Assembly: GCF_965638725.1 (NCBI RefSeq) | Contig: NC_134949.1 | Span: 83,234,017 to 83,298,016 of the forward strand | From: Aptenodytes patagonicus | Taxonomy: Eukaryota > Chordata > Aves > Sphenisciformes > Spheniscidae | Direction of reading: 5' to 3' | Length of the DNA stretch: 64,000 nucleotides | Shown: positions 12,425 to 24,794 of the stretch, one piece after another | Layout of the letters: every line of letters begins with the position of its first letter | How positions within the stretch are numbered: the stretch's first letter is position 1 | The notes under the pieces: model-generated | Told to the model about the DNA's origin: nothing | What the model saw: only the letters and a program-made list of their open reading frames with translations | The model's database searches: none | Translations under genes and position numbers: made by a program

Positions 12425-13095
12425 AGAATAATAGAATAGTTTGGGTTGGAAGGGACCTTTAAAAATCCAACCCCCCTGCAATGAGCAGGGACACCTTCAA
12501 CTAGATCAGGTTGCTCAGAGCCCCGTCCAGCCTGACCTGGAATGTTTCCAGGGATGGGGCATCCACCACCTCTCTGGGCAACCTGCTCCAGTGTTTCACC
12601 ACCCTCAGCATAAAAAATTTCTTCCTTCTATCTAGTCTAAATCTACCCCCCTTTAGTTTAAAACCATTAGCCGTTGTCCTATCACAACAGGCCCTGCTAA
12701 AAAGTCTGTCCCTATCTTTCTTATAAGCCCCCTTTAAGTACTGACAGGCTGCAATAAGGTCTTCCCGGAGCCTTCTTTTCTCCAGGCTGAACAACCCCAA
12801 CTCTCTCAGCCTTTCTTCACAGGAGAGGCGTTCCATCCCCCTGATCGTTTTCGTGGCCCTCTTCTCGACCCGCTCCAACAGGTCCATGTCTTTCTTATGC
12901 TGAGGGCTCCAGAGCTGGACGCAGTACTCCAGGTGGGGTCTCACCAGAGCAGAGCAGAGGGGCAGAATCACCTCCCGCGACCTGCTGGCCACGCTTCTTT
13001 CTATGCAGCCCAGGATACGATTGGCCTTCTGGGCTGCGAGCGCACATTGCTGGCTCATGTCCAGCTTTTCATCCACGATGATGCTGGGACTCTGC
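12425..13095 (-). mobile_element. CR1 LINE, 5'-truncated, reverse-transcriptase end largely open
   Basis: A CR1 copy in minus orientation. Its tail lies at the low-coordinate end ('atagaataatagaatagttt', then 'gggttggaagggaccttt'). On the minus strand a 191-codon open frame (12501-13076) encodes the C-terminal end of the CR1 ORF2 protein: '[19 protein letters not shown]', '[11 protein letters not shown]', '[12 protein letters not shown]', '[12 protein letters not shown]' and '[16 protein letters not shown]'. This is the region after the reverse-transcriptase catalytic core. The endonuclease and the catalytic YADD-containing part are absent, so the copy is dead on arrival. The uninterrupted frame shows that it is younger than the other CR1 copies in the window. 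Confidence 0.95.
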
Positions 13096-14139
13096 TAACT
13101 GCTGATAGCAAGCTATAAATAAGGGGCAGGAAAAGAGATGACTGAATTTCAGAAGGACTGTTACTACTGGATGTTCACAGCAAGCATTGGAGGAAATGAA
13201 GGAAACAGCCAGAACCTGACTCACTGGGGATGGGTGTTTTACTTGCTGCTTGTATAAACTTATTTCGGTTCAGTTTCCAAGCTCAGTGTTCTGTTTCTTT
13301 CCATTCTTATGAGGGTTTTTCTTGCCATATACACAGGTTTGCACCTGCTTGGAGGAAGGTATAGCTGCTAAATACACCCAGGGAAATTATTTGGTTTTCC
13401 AAGGAGCGAGGGCTCACCAGATGATTTTAGTTAAATTTAAGAAGACCCTTAGACCCCCTGTGGTACTTCTGACATGTCAACAGCTTAATTAAGAGTTACT
13501 AAAACTGCCAGGATCTGCCCTGCTCTCTACCTGGCTTTTTACATTTACAACTGTGCGCTTTGCATATCGTAGAAGTTAAACGCAGAATAATGTCTGCTAT
13601 GGAGTGGTGAGGACAACAGAGGACTCTAGCTGGACGGCATTTTCATGAGGAGGATGTCTACACAGGAAAAGAAAGTGTGAGTGGGAGGCTAGTGTCCGAA
13701 CTGCCTCTCAGCCCGCCGAGGTCAGAGTGGGCTCAGATAGTACAGGGAGCTGCAGGAAGCAGGAGCACATCAGGGTACAGGAGGGCCCTGCTCTTGGTGG
13801 TGCTGGGCCTCTTTGGAGTATGAGTGTTTCCTTGGAAGAGGGAAAGGGACACGTCGGGTACTCAGTTGGTGCAGCCCAGTGTTTGGTGGGCTGAGATAGG
13901 AGACGATGCAGCCCAATCCACCTGGGACACCTCTGTGCTGCTCTCTGTCCTGCTTCCCACTAATGCTGGCCTTCAACTTTCATCCTGCTGGGAGAGGACT
14001 CCAGCACTGTGGGATTTACTGGCCAAAAAACATTGACTCGCTGTAGCTCACCTTCCTAAAGAAGGGGAAGTACTACTGGCATGGGACAGGACCTCTCCTG
14101 CTCACACTGTGCGGTGCTCCAGATGTGCAGATGTTCTAA
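13096..14139. other. Intergenic, nothing recognised
   Basis: Unique-looking sequence without a supported gene or repeat. Confidence 0.45.
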
Positions 14140-14346
14140 ACATAAGAAACCCCTTTCTTTTACCATGAGGGTGGTTAAACTGGCCCAGGTAGCCCAGAGA
14201 GACTGTGGCATCTCCATCCATGGAGATATTACAAACCCGACTGGACACGGTCCTGGGAAGCCTGCTCCAGCTGACCCTGCTCTGAGCCAGGGGGTGGGCT
14301 AGATGATCTCCAGAAGTGCCAGCCAGCCTCAGCGATTCTATAGCAC
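14140..14346 (+). mobile_element. CR1 LINE 3' end fragment
   Basis: Diverged CR1 3' end in plus orientation. Landmarks are 'tttaccatgagggtggttaa', 'gtagcccagagagactgtgg', 'catctccatccatggagata' and 'gggctagatgatctccagaa', followed by a degraded 'cgattctata' tail. It is more diverged than the 12.4 kb copy. Confidence 0.9.
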
Positions 14347-16400
14347 ACCTATTCTTCATTGACCTTCCCTCCATGCCACTGGCAGAAGAAGTACCTTAAT
14401 GGCACTGCAGTAGTTTTGCATGGGTCCACACAGAAGTTAGGAGTCCAGTTCCCACCAACTTAGGGAAGGAGAGCTTGGCCCACAGAAGGATATAGATATT
14501 GTGATACCGAGAGCTGCACATTATGACTTCAGGCACTTTTCACTCTGTGTAAGGCATGAAGAAAAGTTAGGTACTCAAACTCTCTGTGTAACGGGCAGGG
14601 AAAGCAAGGTACCTCAGGATATGATTCACAAAAGCAAATAGAAAACTGTCTCCGCAGCTGATGGAGGTGCCAAGGAGAGGGGTAAAGGTTAAGCCCTCCT
14701 TAGACAATAAGTTGTCATTTTCTGGATGACAGAGGTGCCATTTTCCAGTCAGGATGTCCAACTCCAGCCTGCTGCCAGCTGCTAGGAACTTATAAAATGC
14801 AGTAGGAAGAGGCATCGCCTATTTATGTAATGTCCCAGAGGTTTGAGCACCAACCCAAGAGCGACATGATCCAGAGCCGATTTCCCCAGTCTCTTGGCTT
14901 GTGGGAATTTGAAGCATCCCTTTCCTCTCCGTTGACTGTAAATGCAGTGATGTGGAATAGGAATCTCAACTGCAGAAGCTGATCCACTACGGTGAAATAA
15001 TTCATCCACACAAATGAACGAAAGTATTAATTGAATCAGAAAGCAGTAACAAGCACGAGTACGATTTTGTTGCTGGCTGGGTAAAGCTTTCAGTGTGCTA
15101 CTTCTGGGGTGAGTTTCCCTGCCTGGGAGACCCCGCACAGATCATGCAGGGAAGGGAGGGTTGAGGACTGCCTGGGTGTGGGGCACAGGATTTCTCTGGT
15201 GGTTGGGACAAGCTCCCCTTTCTCTTTTGCTGAACTCTTCAGAGCATGTCCTGGAGGATACACACCTGCAAGCCTCATGAAATGATTAGGAAAAAAAGAC
15301 TCAGCAAAGAGATGGCACTGGATATCAATTTGAGGAGACAGAAAATATAATACAGGTAATTCCTTCCTCAGTCACCTGCCTAGCACAATTCTTTGTTCAC
15401 CTTGCATTCTTTGTGAGCAAAGATCTATACTGCAGTAAAATGCATTCTCACATAAATCCTGTACTCCTTTAAGCAAATCCAGGCATCTATGCCACAAATA
15501 ATAAAACTGGGACAGTGGAGAACCAAGCAACCTACTCTGTTTATTTTGCCATGGAATGAAAACCCCAAAACTTCTGAATTTGCCCCTTTTTTTTATGATA
15601 ACAATAATCAGCTGTGTCAGGGTTTCCCTTTTTCCTGCTACTCCCAAACACATGTTGTCTTCTATCTAGTTGTCCTCCTCTTTTCTTCTTTCCCTTTATT
15701 TATGCCTTTTCTCTGCCAGGCTCTGTTCCCCTCTCCCATGTGAGGGAAGTCTCCCTACAGACTGTGTGCCCTTATCGCTACAGTCAAGCTGGCAGACAGG
15801 GACAGAATTTCCTTTATTGGGAACTGATGCGCTGTCCCCTTTCAGTCCACAGCTGAGCACAGCAACCAGAGAAAGCATTGATGCAGGTAGGGTTCCTCAG
15901 GATATTTACCTGTGTACCTAGGAGAGACAGGATGCCTGAGAACGGTAGCTGTGGATTCAGATTTTCAATACAACCTACAGAGTTTTTCTACCCACATCCC
16001 GTTCAGTTTCTTCTGAATCCAGCTGTTTAATTCATTTACATTTATTTGACGATCTCGGACCTAATCTTGAGACCTCTGAGGTCTGCTGCTGCAGAGGCAA
16101 AGCTCCGCCACGTGTGGTGAGGATGACCCTCCCGACACCCAGCGCTTTTCCTTAAAACCCCGACTGCCTGTTGGGAGGAAATACAAAGCAAGAGGGTTCA
16201 CGCATGCAAAGTTAAGGAGTGACCTTAAGGAGCGGGAAAACAAGAGACTCAGGTAATGAAGAAAAATTAAAATAAATAATAAAAAGCCCCTCTGTTTCTT
16301 GAGCCAGTCCAGGTACCTGGGATCAGCGGGTCAGGTGTACCCGCTCTGCTTTTGCCCTGGAGGCAAAGCAGCTAAGCGCCTTTCACCCCCAAACCCGGGG
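14347..16400. other. Intergenic / upstream of CpG island
   Basis: No supported gene. This may include the distal promoter of the CpG-island transcript that follows. No TATA box in a convincing position was seen next to the island. Confidence 0.4.
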
Positions 16401-16805
16401 GAGGCGCAGTTATTGCCCCCGTTTCAGTTAAAAAAAAAAAAAAAAAGCAAAATACCTCGCGCTCGGAGGGCCGGGGGAGCGCGGAGGGCTGCGCCCGGCC
16501 GGGGACAGGAACCGGGGACAGGAGCCGCCGCCGCCGCGTCCCGCGCTGGCCCTTCGGCGGCGGCTGCGCCCTGCCCCGCGCCGTCGGAGCGCGGCCCGCT
16601 GCCGGCCGGGCTGCGCCCCGCACGCCAATCAGGGCGGCCCGCCTGCCTTCCTGTAGGTGTGCCCGGCTCACCTGGGAGCCTCGGCACTCATGACATACCT
16701 GCGGCCCCGCGGGCGGCGGGGAGACGGCGGCCGGCTGCCGAGGGCGGGGGGCCGCGGCGGCGCCGGGGGGGGCAGCGCTGGCCCCGGCCCGGCGATGTGA
16801 GGCCG

Positions 16806-16817
16806 GCGCAGGTAAGG
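16806..16817 (+). other. ARHGEF5: Candidate splice donor of ARHGEF5 exon 1
   Basis: The sequence gcgcag|gtaaggg matches the donor consensus closely, with the exon ending at 16811. It would join a CpG-island 5' UTR exon to the acceptor before 36643. A second donor, gcag|gtaggg after 17384, is an alternative. Confidence 0.4.
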
Positions 16818-17335
16818 GCGGCCGGCGGGGGCGGCGCGGCCCGGCGGGAGCGGCGTTGCCGTGTTCCCGGGAGAGGCGGGGTGAGGCGCGGGCCTGGCGC
16901 CGGATCCCCGCGGAGCCCGGGCCGGGCCGGAGGGGCGGCTGCTCCCCAGGGCCGGGGCGGCGGGCAGGCTCGGGGAACGGGGGGAGAAAGGGAGGGAGGG
17001 CTCCACCATTTTAGGACCCGAGGGGGACGGGGAGGAGGGAACTCCGGGGAAGGGAGCGCTCGCCCCTCCCGAGGCGGGACGGCGGGCCTGCTGCGCTCCT
17101 CCGCGGGGCCGGGCCCGCGGCGCACAGGTGTGGGTGCGCGGGGAGGGCCGCCGTCGGGGCCCGGAGCCCCGGGGAGCCGCTCCCGCTGGGCGGGCCGGTG
17201 CCTCCAGAGGGGGCGACGAAGGGGGCGCCTCACCGCCGGCCCCGGGACAGGCCCCGGGGAGCCGCAGCCTTCGCGGCGGCCTGTGCGGGACGGCGCGGCT
17301 CCGCGCCCCGCCAGCAGCGCCCGTCCCCCTGTCTG

Positions 17336-17358
17336 CCCCCCCCCCCCCCCCCCCCCCC
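17336..17358. repeat. Homopolymeric C tract (23 C)
   Basis: An uninterrupted run of 23 cytosines on the plus strand within the CpG island. Length may be unstable or mis-called. The G-rich complement could fold as a quadruplex. Confidence 0.9.
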
Positions 17359-19249
17359 GCTCCTCCTCCCGCTGCCGGCAGCAGGTAGGGCCCGGAGCAC
17401 AGGCCCGGTCCCAGGCTCAGCTGCAAACAGCCGGAGCCTCTTTCGGCAGAAATGGTGCCTCCCACGCAGGAGCAAGATCCCACGGTGTTTGCTGGGTTTT
17501 CAGCTCCAGCCGGGCTGCCCGTGGCCAGGGCCCGGGAGTCTCGGGGCTGTGCTTGAACTCTGGACGCTTTGTTGTTTTCCTCCTTGCTCTGCTGGCTGGT
17601 GCCTCGTGACTTTTATGGCCTGTCACGGAGGGAAAGGCAGAGGAGCGAAAGGCGAGATACCTGCCTGCTGCTCGCTTCCCGTCTCCTTCCCGCAGCCGCT
17701 TCGGAGCCCCAGCCACTGCAGCAGCTCTGATGGCAACCTCAGTGCCCCAGACAACCTGCCAGGGGGGCTTTTGAGCTCCCACGGCTCTGGCCTTGACCCA
17801 TCCTCGCCCCAGCACCCATGTTATCCTTGCACTTGATGCTTCATTTATTCCCAGTGGTTGGATAAGACCGGGATCAAACCTGGTAGGGAATACGGGGTCG
17901 GGGAAGAAGATCTGAGCTCAACTCATCTGTGTTGACTTGTTGCAGACTTTGCCAAGGAGCTGCTGGATGTGGATGCCGTTGGCTTCTTGAGCTGCGTGTC
18001 TGTTCCTCTCTGACCAAGCCACATCCGTAATGTGTTGAAGTTTTGTGACCTGATTCTGTGGTGTTTTGGAGTTTCTCGTAATCTAAATGGCTTGTTGGAA
18101 ATGGCTTGGATAAGGGCAGAGTCCTTTTAAAGGGTTGTACGGGAGGGAGGTGGCTTGGTTTGGAGGAATAATGTATGGGTGACCCAGATTTCAGAACTGC
18201 AACTGAATTGGGTGAGGAGGAGGCATCCGTAAATCAGACTTGAAGCTGTACCAAATCTGAATTCTTCTTAATTCTCAGTTATTGTTAATATTTGGAACAG
18301 CTCAGCTGGCTTCCGAGTAGAATCTCATTTTGCCAAGTCGTGATTGAGTGTAGCATTTGTACTGTACTGTCTGTACAGTAGCCTAGCAATCTTGATAAAT
18401 CTGTGAGTGGGGTTATACGATCTAATTGCTGGTGACAACAGGTGACTAGGCTTGAGGTTGGTGCTCTTGCTGAAGCCCCCTGTTCCTGCTGTCTGAAATA
18501 GTGGGACGCGAGTACTTCCTCTGGGAGCTGCTTGTGCATCCTGATAGATCTTGCCGGTAAGAGTCTGTTCCCTGGGACTCAGTTTTTTATTTCATCCTGT
18601 TAACTTTAGATAGATGTTCTTGCTCTTGTTCTATCAAGTCTTATCCTTTCTTACGGTTCACTTGTTTCAAGTGCTTTGTAGAGGTAGAGAGCCAAATTTT
18701 GCTATAGGGGTTTTCTGGTTTTTGTCTGTGTGTTTTTTGTTTTTTTTTTTTAACGTACTGTACTTTGGAGTCTGGTTTAAAGTGGGCTGTTTTATTTAAT
18801 TAATTCATATTCATGTAAATTATATTCACTCTCCATGGTTATTCCAGGCAAAATTTAAGAAGCAGCCTGCAAGGGATTTCATATTCATAATTGGAATCAC
18901 ATTTTTTTCCAGGAGTATTTGATTCTAAGAGTTACTATGCTTTCTGTCATCTGGTATCTTTCCAGTTTGATGTTGGCTGCTTAGTTACTGTTTAGTTAAA
19001 TTATACATAGCTAGCTTATTTCAGTAGTCATGCCCGGTAAGTTTTGTAATTCCTTTCAGCTTTGCAGCTCCTCACTGAGCTCCTGTTGTATCTTTTAATG
19101 AAGTACTTAGAAGTGACTTCAGTGTAGTTGTGCTCTATTGCTTCAGCACTTGCGCTGTACAGAGGGAAATTGTTTCTCTCTTCTGTGAGGTGGTCACACA
19201 GTTGATGTTCATAGCATCAGCCATTTGGGGACATGCCTTATTCTGACCC

Positions 19250-19490
19250 CCAGCAGGTATTTACATTCCCAGCTGCTTATCTCTGCATCGAATCCAGAAT
19301 TCTATTAGAAAAGTACCCAGTCTTGATTGCAAGTTATTAAGCGATAGACTGCCCTGGTTTCCCAGGTAAATTATTCCAATGGCTGATTACCCTCGCTAAT
19401 TTCTTATCTCAATCTGTCCAGCCTGGTTCCTAACCACAAAGTCTTGCTACAAATTTTCATGCCAGATTACAGAGCCTGTTGCTGTCAGGA
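19250..19490 (-). mobile_element. Ancient CR1/L3-like LINE fragment
   Basis: Reverse-orientation relic. In plus-strand order it shows 'ttccaatggctgattaccct', 'cgctaatttcttatctcaat', 'ctgtccagcctggttcctaa' and a final 'gattacagagcctgttgctg'. This order is characteristic of the complement of older amniote CR1/L3 3' sequences. Strongly diverged, boundaries approximate. Confidence 0.55.
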
Positions 19491-19904
19491 TGACACGTTC
19501 CAGCAAAAAGATGGCCTGTTGTACCGCAAGCTTACAGCTGTTATCCGTGCTAACCTCTTGCTTCTGGGAAGAGGCAATCGTGGAGGTGTAGTCATAGGGT
19601 GACTGGTATGATTTAAAGCAGCGGCTAAGTGCGCCTGGCTGTGATGTCTGTGCGCAGACAGGGCTTTCAGAGAAGTGTAATTGAATAACTCGTGTTGCTT
19701 GGAGTACAGCTTCACATGATGGTTAATCCAGCGTAACTACAGGCTGCTGCTGAAGTAATGATCCACTTCTCGTTCAGTCCTGACTGCAAGCTCCTGCTGC
19801 TTCCCTTGGATCAGATCTAGTGACCAAGTGGCCTCAAATCAGTTTAATCACTGCTCCAACTGAAAATTAACCCCCTTCCCTAAACAAAAAATATGACTTT
19901 TGGA

Positions 19905-19980
19905 TCTGGAAGTTGGATCAGCCAGCTCTGTGGCCAGATGGTCCTAGGTCTGATGCAGAAGGGTAGCATGCTACTGGGCA
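19905..19980 (+). mobile_element. Possible ancient CR1 3' tail
   Basis: The string 'ggccagatggtcctaggtct' followed by 'gatgcagaagggtagc' resembles the GGGCTAGATGGACCTTTGGTCTGA-type end of old amniote CR1 copies. Short and diverged, so tentative. Confidence 0.35.
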
Positions 19981-21861
19981 TGAGAAACGTGGAGAGGGAA
20001 TACCTCTTTCAGTAGCAGCCCCATGCCTGTTCTGGATTAGATGCAAGAGGGAATCGTACATTTAGTTCCTACATTTCTGCGCTTGGATAAACAGGCTGTG
20101 GTTGCACAAATCCTCTCAGCTGGCACTGCCGTTGAAAGAAGCCGTCATGCCTACCTGTTGTCATCCACGTCGGTTCCCTGCTCTGGTTTGTTGCGAGACC
20201 ACACGCATGCTTATACCGCCAGAAGAGGAAGGGCAGTATGGGGGTGGGAATAAGGAGGGCAGAGGATGGGACTCCTTTTGGCAAGCTGAAGAGCTTGTGA
20301 AACTAAGGATTGAGATACAGGAATTGTCACAAGCACACCTTACCTTAAATCTTAATGGAAGCTAATGTATTTTTTCACCTTCCCTTTGCAGCAGATGTGC
20401 GACAGTAGCTGCCCTGATTTGCTCAGTAGCCCAGGTTAACTCCGTTGCGTGACTTGGGAGAACTGGGTTTAGCCAAGACTGGGTTTAGGTCAGCTGCGTT
20501 TATGTCTTTGGTCAAGAAGTGTGTGTTGGAGTTAGACTGTGTGAGAAAGAGCATTTAATGTACGAAGAAGGTCTGTGCCTTGGCTGTGATGTACTGATAC
20601 CTATGAAAGGTTCATCAGTGCAGAAAAGTTGCAAGCTAATGTATTTGTGTGTTCTAGATGTGAAGTTCTCAGTGGTTTTCAGTGCCTGAGCCAGCTGGGG
20701 TACCCTTTTGGGAGATTCGTTAATCTTGTCTCCTCCATTAACAAGTGATTCCAGCTTTCTTGCTCTTCTAGTGGAATTAGTTTGCTGGCACAAAACCCAT
20801 TCCCCATCTATTGTTTTAAACGCCATTCCTTCAAGTGCAATGCTGAACACTGCAGGAGATGTGGAACTCCTAGGTGGAGACTAGTTTTGAGCTCACGGTC
20901 TGGGGGCTGGATTACAACTGGATAAAGTCAAAGAAGAAATTCCCATGGCTTTAGTAGAAGTTCAGTGCAAGGTCAGGGGGAGGGCTATTGGTTTTGATAG
21001 TGGGAAAAATTTAGAAGGGGGGAAGGTGATTACCGTGACATGTGTACAAATGTACATATATAAATAGACACACATATGTAAATGTATACAAATAGAGGGT
21101 GTTCTGATGCTAGAAGAGGTTGAGGAGGAGTGGCTATAGAAACTGTAATTGGATAGTATACGAGAAGTGAACTGAAGTGGGAGGAAGTGCGTGAACCAGA
21201 TGCTCAGAGAATACTGCATTAAATCAGAGCTGGCCACAAATTAGCTTCCTGTGAATGTATCCTATTTGCAGTAAGTCATGTAGAAGTGTGTGACATTCAG
21301 ACGTCAAACTACCTCTTCGTAGTCTCAAACTGAACATCTAGCTGCACGCAGGTGCTCAAGTGTGTAAGGTCCACTGCCCCTGGCCTTGCCGGTGCTCTGA
21401 GTACATTTGGCACTGGAGTTCCTGCCGCTGATCATACACAACACTTCCCAAATGCTTACCTGGGTCAGGCTGAGGTGGTGCCTAGTGGGATCCACAAGCT
21501 TGGTGGTCCCCTGCAGGTGCCACCTGTGGGCAGAGTGGAGTCATATGACTGGTGAGCAGACCCAGCCTTGCACAGGGTGTGACTGGAGGAGGAGAGGTGC
21601 AGAACGGCTGCTGCTTCATCGACGAATCCAACCGTAGAGTTTGAGGATCCAAAATACACCCCTGTAGAGAGGAGGGGATTAGGATCCTGGTCATGTCAGG
21701 GCACGATTTGTTCAGATCACAGAAACCCTGAGATAATCAGGGGACATGTGGCGCAAGGCCCGAGTCTGGGTTACAAGCAGCCGTGTAACCTGTTGGACGT
21801 GGTCGTTGTTCACAGCTGCCACAAGGTGGCTGCAATGGCTACACTTGCATATTCACTTAAT

Positions 21862-21919
21862 AATAGAAATAGATGTCCAGATCAGTGTTAAATAGAAATA
21901 GATGTCCAGATCAGTGTTA
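21862..21919. repeat. Perfect 29-bp tandem duplication
   Basis: Two identical 29-base units sit back to back (21862-21890 and 21891-21919), each beginning aatagaaatagatgtcc. With no divergence between units this is a recent local duplication (or an assembly artefact). Confidence 0.95.
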
Positions 21920-24112
21920 AACTAACATGTACACCACTAGTGGGAGGAGGAGTGGCAAGAAGAAGGTGCTTTGCCCACAGTGTTGCTGGGCAGCTACAAA
22001 AAAATAAGCATGTGTAAGCTTTATGGTATGTACGCTTTATACTCACAAAAATTTACAGGTGTAATGATCAAAAGTGCCTGCAAATATTATTTGAATAGAA
22101 TAAATCTTAACTGGGCCCTTATATCTTTATTAGATTCCTGTCCTGTGAGGGGGTGCTAGTGGAAACCGTGTAAGAGTACACCAGTAAGAGTATAGCTTTG
22201 CTGGTATACTTCATTTCATAGGAGAAGAAGGGAAGGATGCCATAGCCATACTGGTGCCTAGAAAAGCTCTGATGCTGTAGGTGTGTCTTCAGTGGGTCTG
22301 GTCGCTAGACAAAATCCTTTTGTCATGGGTTAAGCCTGAGCTTCTGTTTAGATGCAAAAATTTTACTGCAGGTATTCCATAGTGCAGGTGTCCGAGGGTA
22401 ACTCTAGACCTATGAAACGTAATCTAGCTGTGACATTTGAGTCGATCTCCTTTCTGAAGTACTCTGAGATCACTATCTGTTTTTGAAGGTGAGGACTGTC
22501 AGGTTGTGTAGCGATGTTGAGACGGTGCAGTATGTATCTCTTTCCCCTCTATTGCTGGATTTATAGGAGAAGAGATGTTTCGAGTATACTGCCAGCCCTG
22601 CAGGACTGGTGTCTCACTGCCCAATATTTAGAACAGTGAGGATTTGGTCCTGATTGTTGGTATTGTAGATGCCAGATAACTCTTCCTGTTGTTTGTTGCT
22701 TCTCTGCATCTCTCTTTCTGTAACTCACTTTGCGCATAGAGATATTTCAGGCTTGAGTCTGAGTACAGTATAGCTGATGGATCTTATGGCTGTTTTTAGA
22801 ATTATGCACTTCTCTCTCCCTTCTCTATCCCTCCTCAGGAAAGGTGTTTTCTCCTGGAAAGGCATGTTTCAGGTATAGGCAAGAAGAGGCTCAGGATGGG
22901 CAGTGGGGGTGGCACTGAGAAGGCTGCAATACAGCACACAACCATGTCAAGACTCTATGCTGTGACCAACCTCCTGGCAGAGAGAGGAAGCTGTGGGGAG
23001 ACAGGCAAAGAGCAGTGGGAGTATCCCTGTTTTTATAGCAAATTATGGGTCATGGCATGTTTTCCTAAATGTGCAAGTGATTGAGAGAGATGGGTTTACT
23101 CTCCAAGTTGCCCAGTAATTTCTTAACAGCATCTGGTGCTGTGTTGAAGGATGGGAAATACATTACTGCACTGTCGCTCTCTTTTTCATCTCTGGGCACC
23201 ACTGGGAAGAGGGGATGTTCTCTTAGTGCACGTGGAGGGACCGAAAGGGAAGCTATAAGGTGTTTCTGTAGGCACAGGGTCAACGCTGCTCATTTCAGTC
23301 CGAGTCCTGTGCCATCCAGGAAGGCAGTCTTCCTCTGACATTGCTTATCTTCCTGCCCCTGCACAATGAGTAAACTGAGCTGTTTCATTTCAGAGGGGTG
23401 CAGAGAAAGGAAGATGAGCAATTTGGACGTATGCTGGAGCAATGAAATGTGCCTTATCCTGAGAGAGCAAGGCCAGGCATGCCAGTTATGTCATTGTAGT
23501 GTGTGCTCTGACCAGTCACAAGGGAGGGTCAGAGCCATAAAAAGCAGCCTAAAATTGTGGCTGCGTGTATAGAAAAACCATGACAGCTGAGTTGCCCAGT
23601 GGGTGTTATCAGGCATACCACAGTCATTTTTCCTTTGTTCTGTAGGCAGCATCATTTTTACCTATTCAGCTGCTGAGTGTGTAATAATAGTGATATCAAA
23701 TAGGCATCCGAGTGCAAAAGAGGAAAAATGGATCAACTCTGATAGTCACAGCAAGATGACTTTAAAAAAGAACAGAACAAGAAAAGATGAGATCTGCTGG
23801 ATTGCATGTGCAATGAAAACTGGCATGAACAGACATCTCAAGTTCAGCAAGGCAATATGAAAGCAAATCTGCCCTGAAATGTATTACGTTTTACTAGCAT
23901 GTTTCCTTTGATAAGTTAATTTAAAAGACTGTGTTGTACAAAGTTTAGTTGTGACAATGGAAAAGAGTGAACAAAGTGCATTTAAAGAAAAGAAATCATG
24001 TACTAACGGATGCAGGAGCCAAATACAGAAGTGTTGAGGTAAGCATGTGCGAAAACACCAACTTGGTTTTAAAGAACGGTTTGGTAGTTAGATAGTTTTG
24101 TGCTTAGAGGTA

Positions 24113-24312
24113 GCAAGAATGTGACGCCCATCTACAAGAAGGGCCGGAAAGAGAATCCGGGGAACTACAGGCCTGTCAGCCTGACCTCGGTGCCGGGGAA
24201 GATTATGGAGCGGTTCATCTTGAGGGCGCTCACAAGGCATGTGTTGGGTCGATCGTTGGACTCGATGATCTTAGAGGTCTTTTCCAACCTTAATGATTCT
24301 ATGATTCTAAGA
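24113..24312 (+). mobile_element. Internally deleted CR1
   Basis: The first about 120 bases encode a piece of the CR1 reverse transcriptase ('[20 protein letters not shown]', then '[14 protein letters not shown]'). They then pass directly into the last 70-80 bases of the CR1 3' end ('cgttggactcgatgatctta', 'gaggtcttttccaacctt', tail 'aatgattctatgattct'). The remainder of the RT domain and ORF2 is missing. The RT frame is intact over the retained piece. Confidence 0.9.
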
Positions 24313-24794
24313 AATAGACGATGCTGTATGTTGTAAGCTCATAAAATTGATGGAATTGCAGAAGGGGTCTCACCTGAATGTGGACCCAGTGAGAAACAGA
24401 CAACTGTGAATATCTGACGTATGTGAGGTTATGGGGCAGGGGCTTTCATTGGCTTGGCAGTGAGATCCCTACAGTACAAGAAGTATGATACCAGAGTAAC
24501 ACTGATCCAAAATGAGCTGAAACAACTAATTATGGACACTACTTCGTGTGAAAAATGCATCTATCGTTTGTACTAAGCATCTCTGCAGCACAAAAGGAAA
24601 ATATCTTAGTAACATGTTGTGTATCTTGAAGAGCTTGGAGGCAAAAGACACAGAAGGAAGGAACAGAATGGGCAGTCAATATATTTTTGTTGGTGAAAGG
24701 ATTGCTTAAATAAGACTTTGCTTACAGTTGCAATCAGATACAGAGTTTATAACAGGGCTTTGCATATTCAGTGCACTGAGCAGCCACTCCCTGA

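Larger units (their letters stand above)
16440..17400 (+). promoter_or_regulatory. ARHGEF5: CpG island, candidate ARHGEF5 promoter and non-coding first exon
   Basis: Roughly 950 bases of very high GC with dense CpG, in contrast to the AT-rich flanks, so it is a CpG-island promoter. It is the only such island between the left edge and the ARHGEF5 start exon. That exon itself begins at a splice acceptor only 12 bases before the ATG, so at least one upstream 5' UTR exon must exist. Two good plus-strand donors lie inside: CAG|GTAAGG after 16811 and CAG|GTAGGG after 17384. Assignment to ARHGEF5 is an inference from position and strand. A minus-strand transcript leaving to the left is also possible. 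Long open frames on both strands through the island are artefacts of composition. Confidence 0.65.

Noticed and set aside
16299-17609. Long plus-strand frame of 436 codons and minus-strand frames up to 271 codons in the CpG island
   Set aside because: Extremely Gly/Pro/Arg/Ala-rich on all frames of both strands, no domain, and good splice donors inside. This is the expected effect of GC composition.
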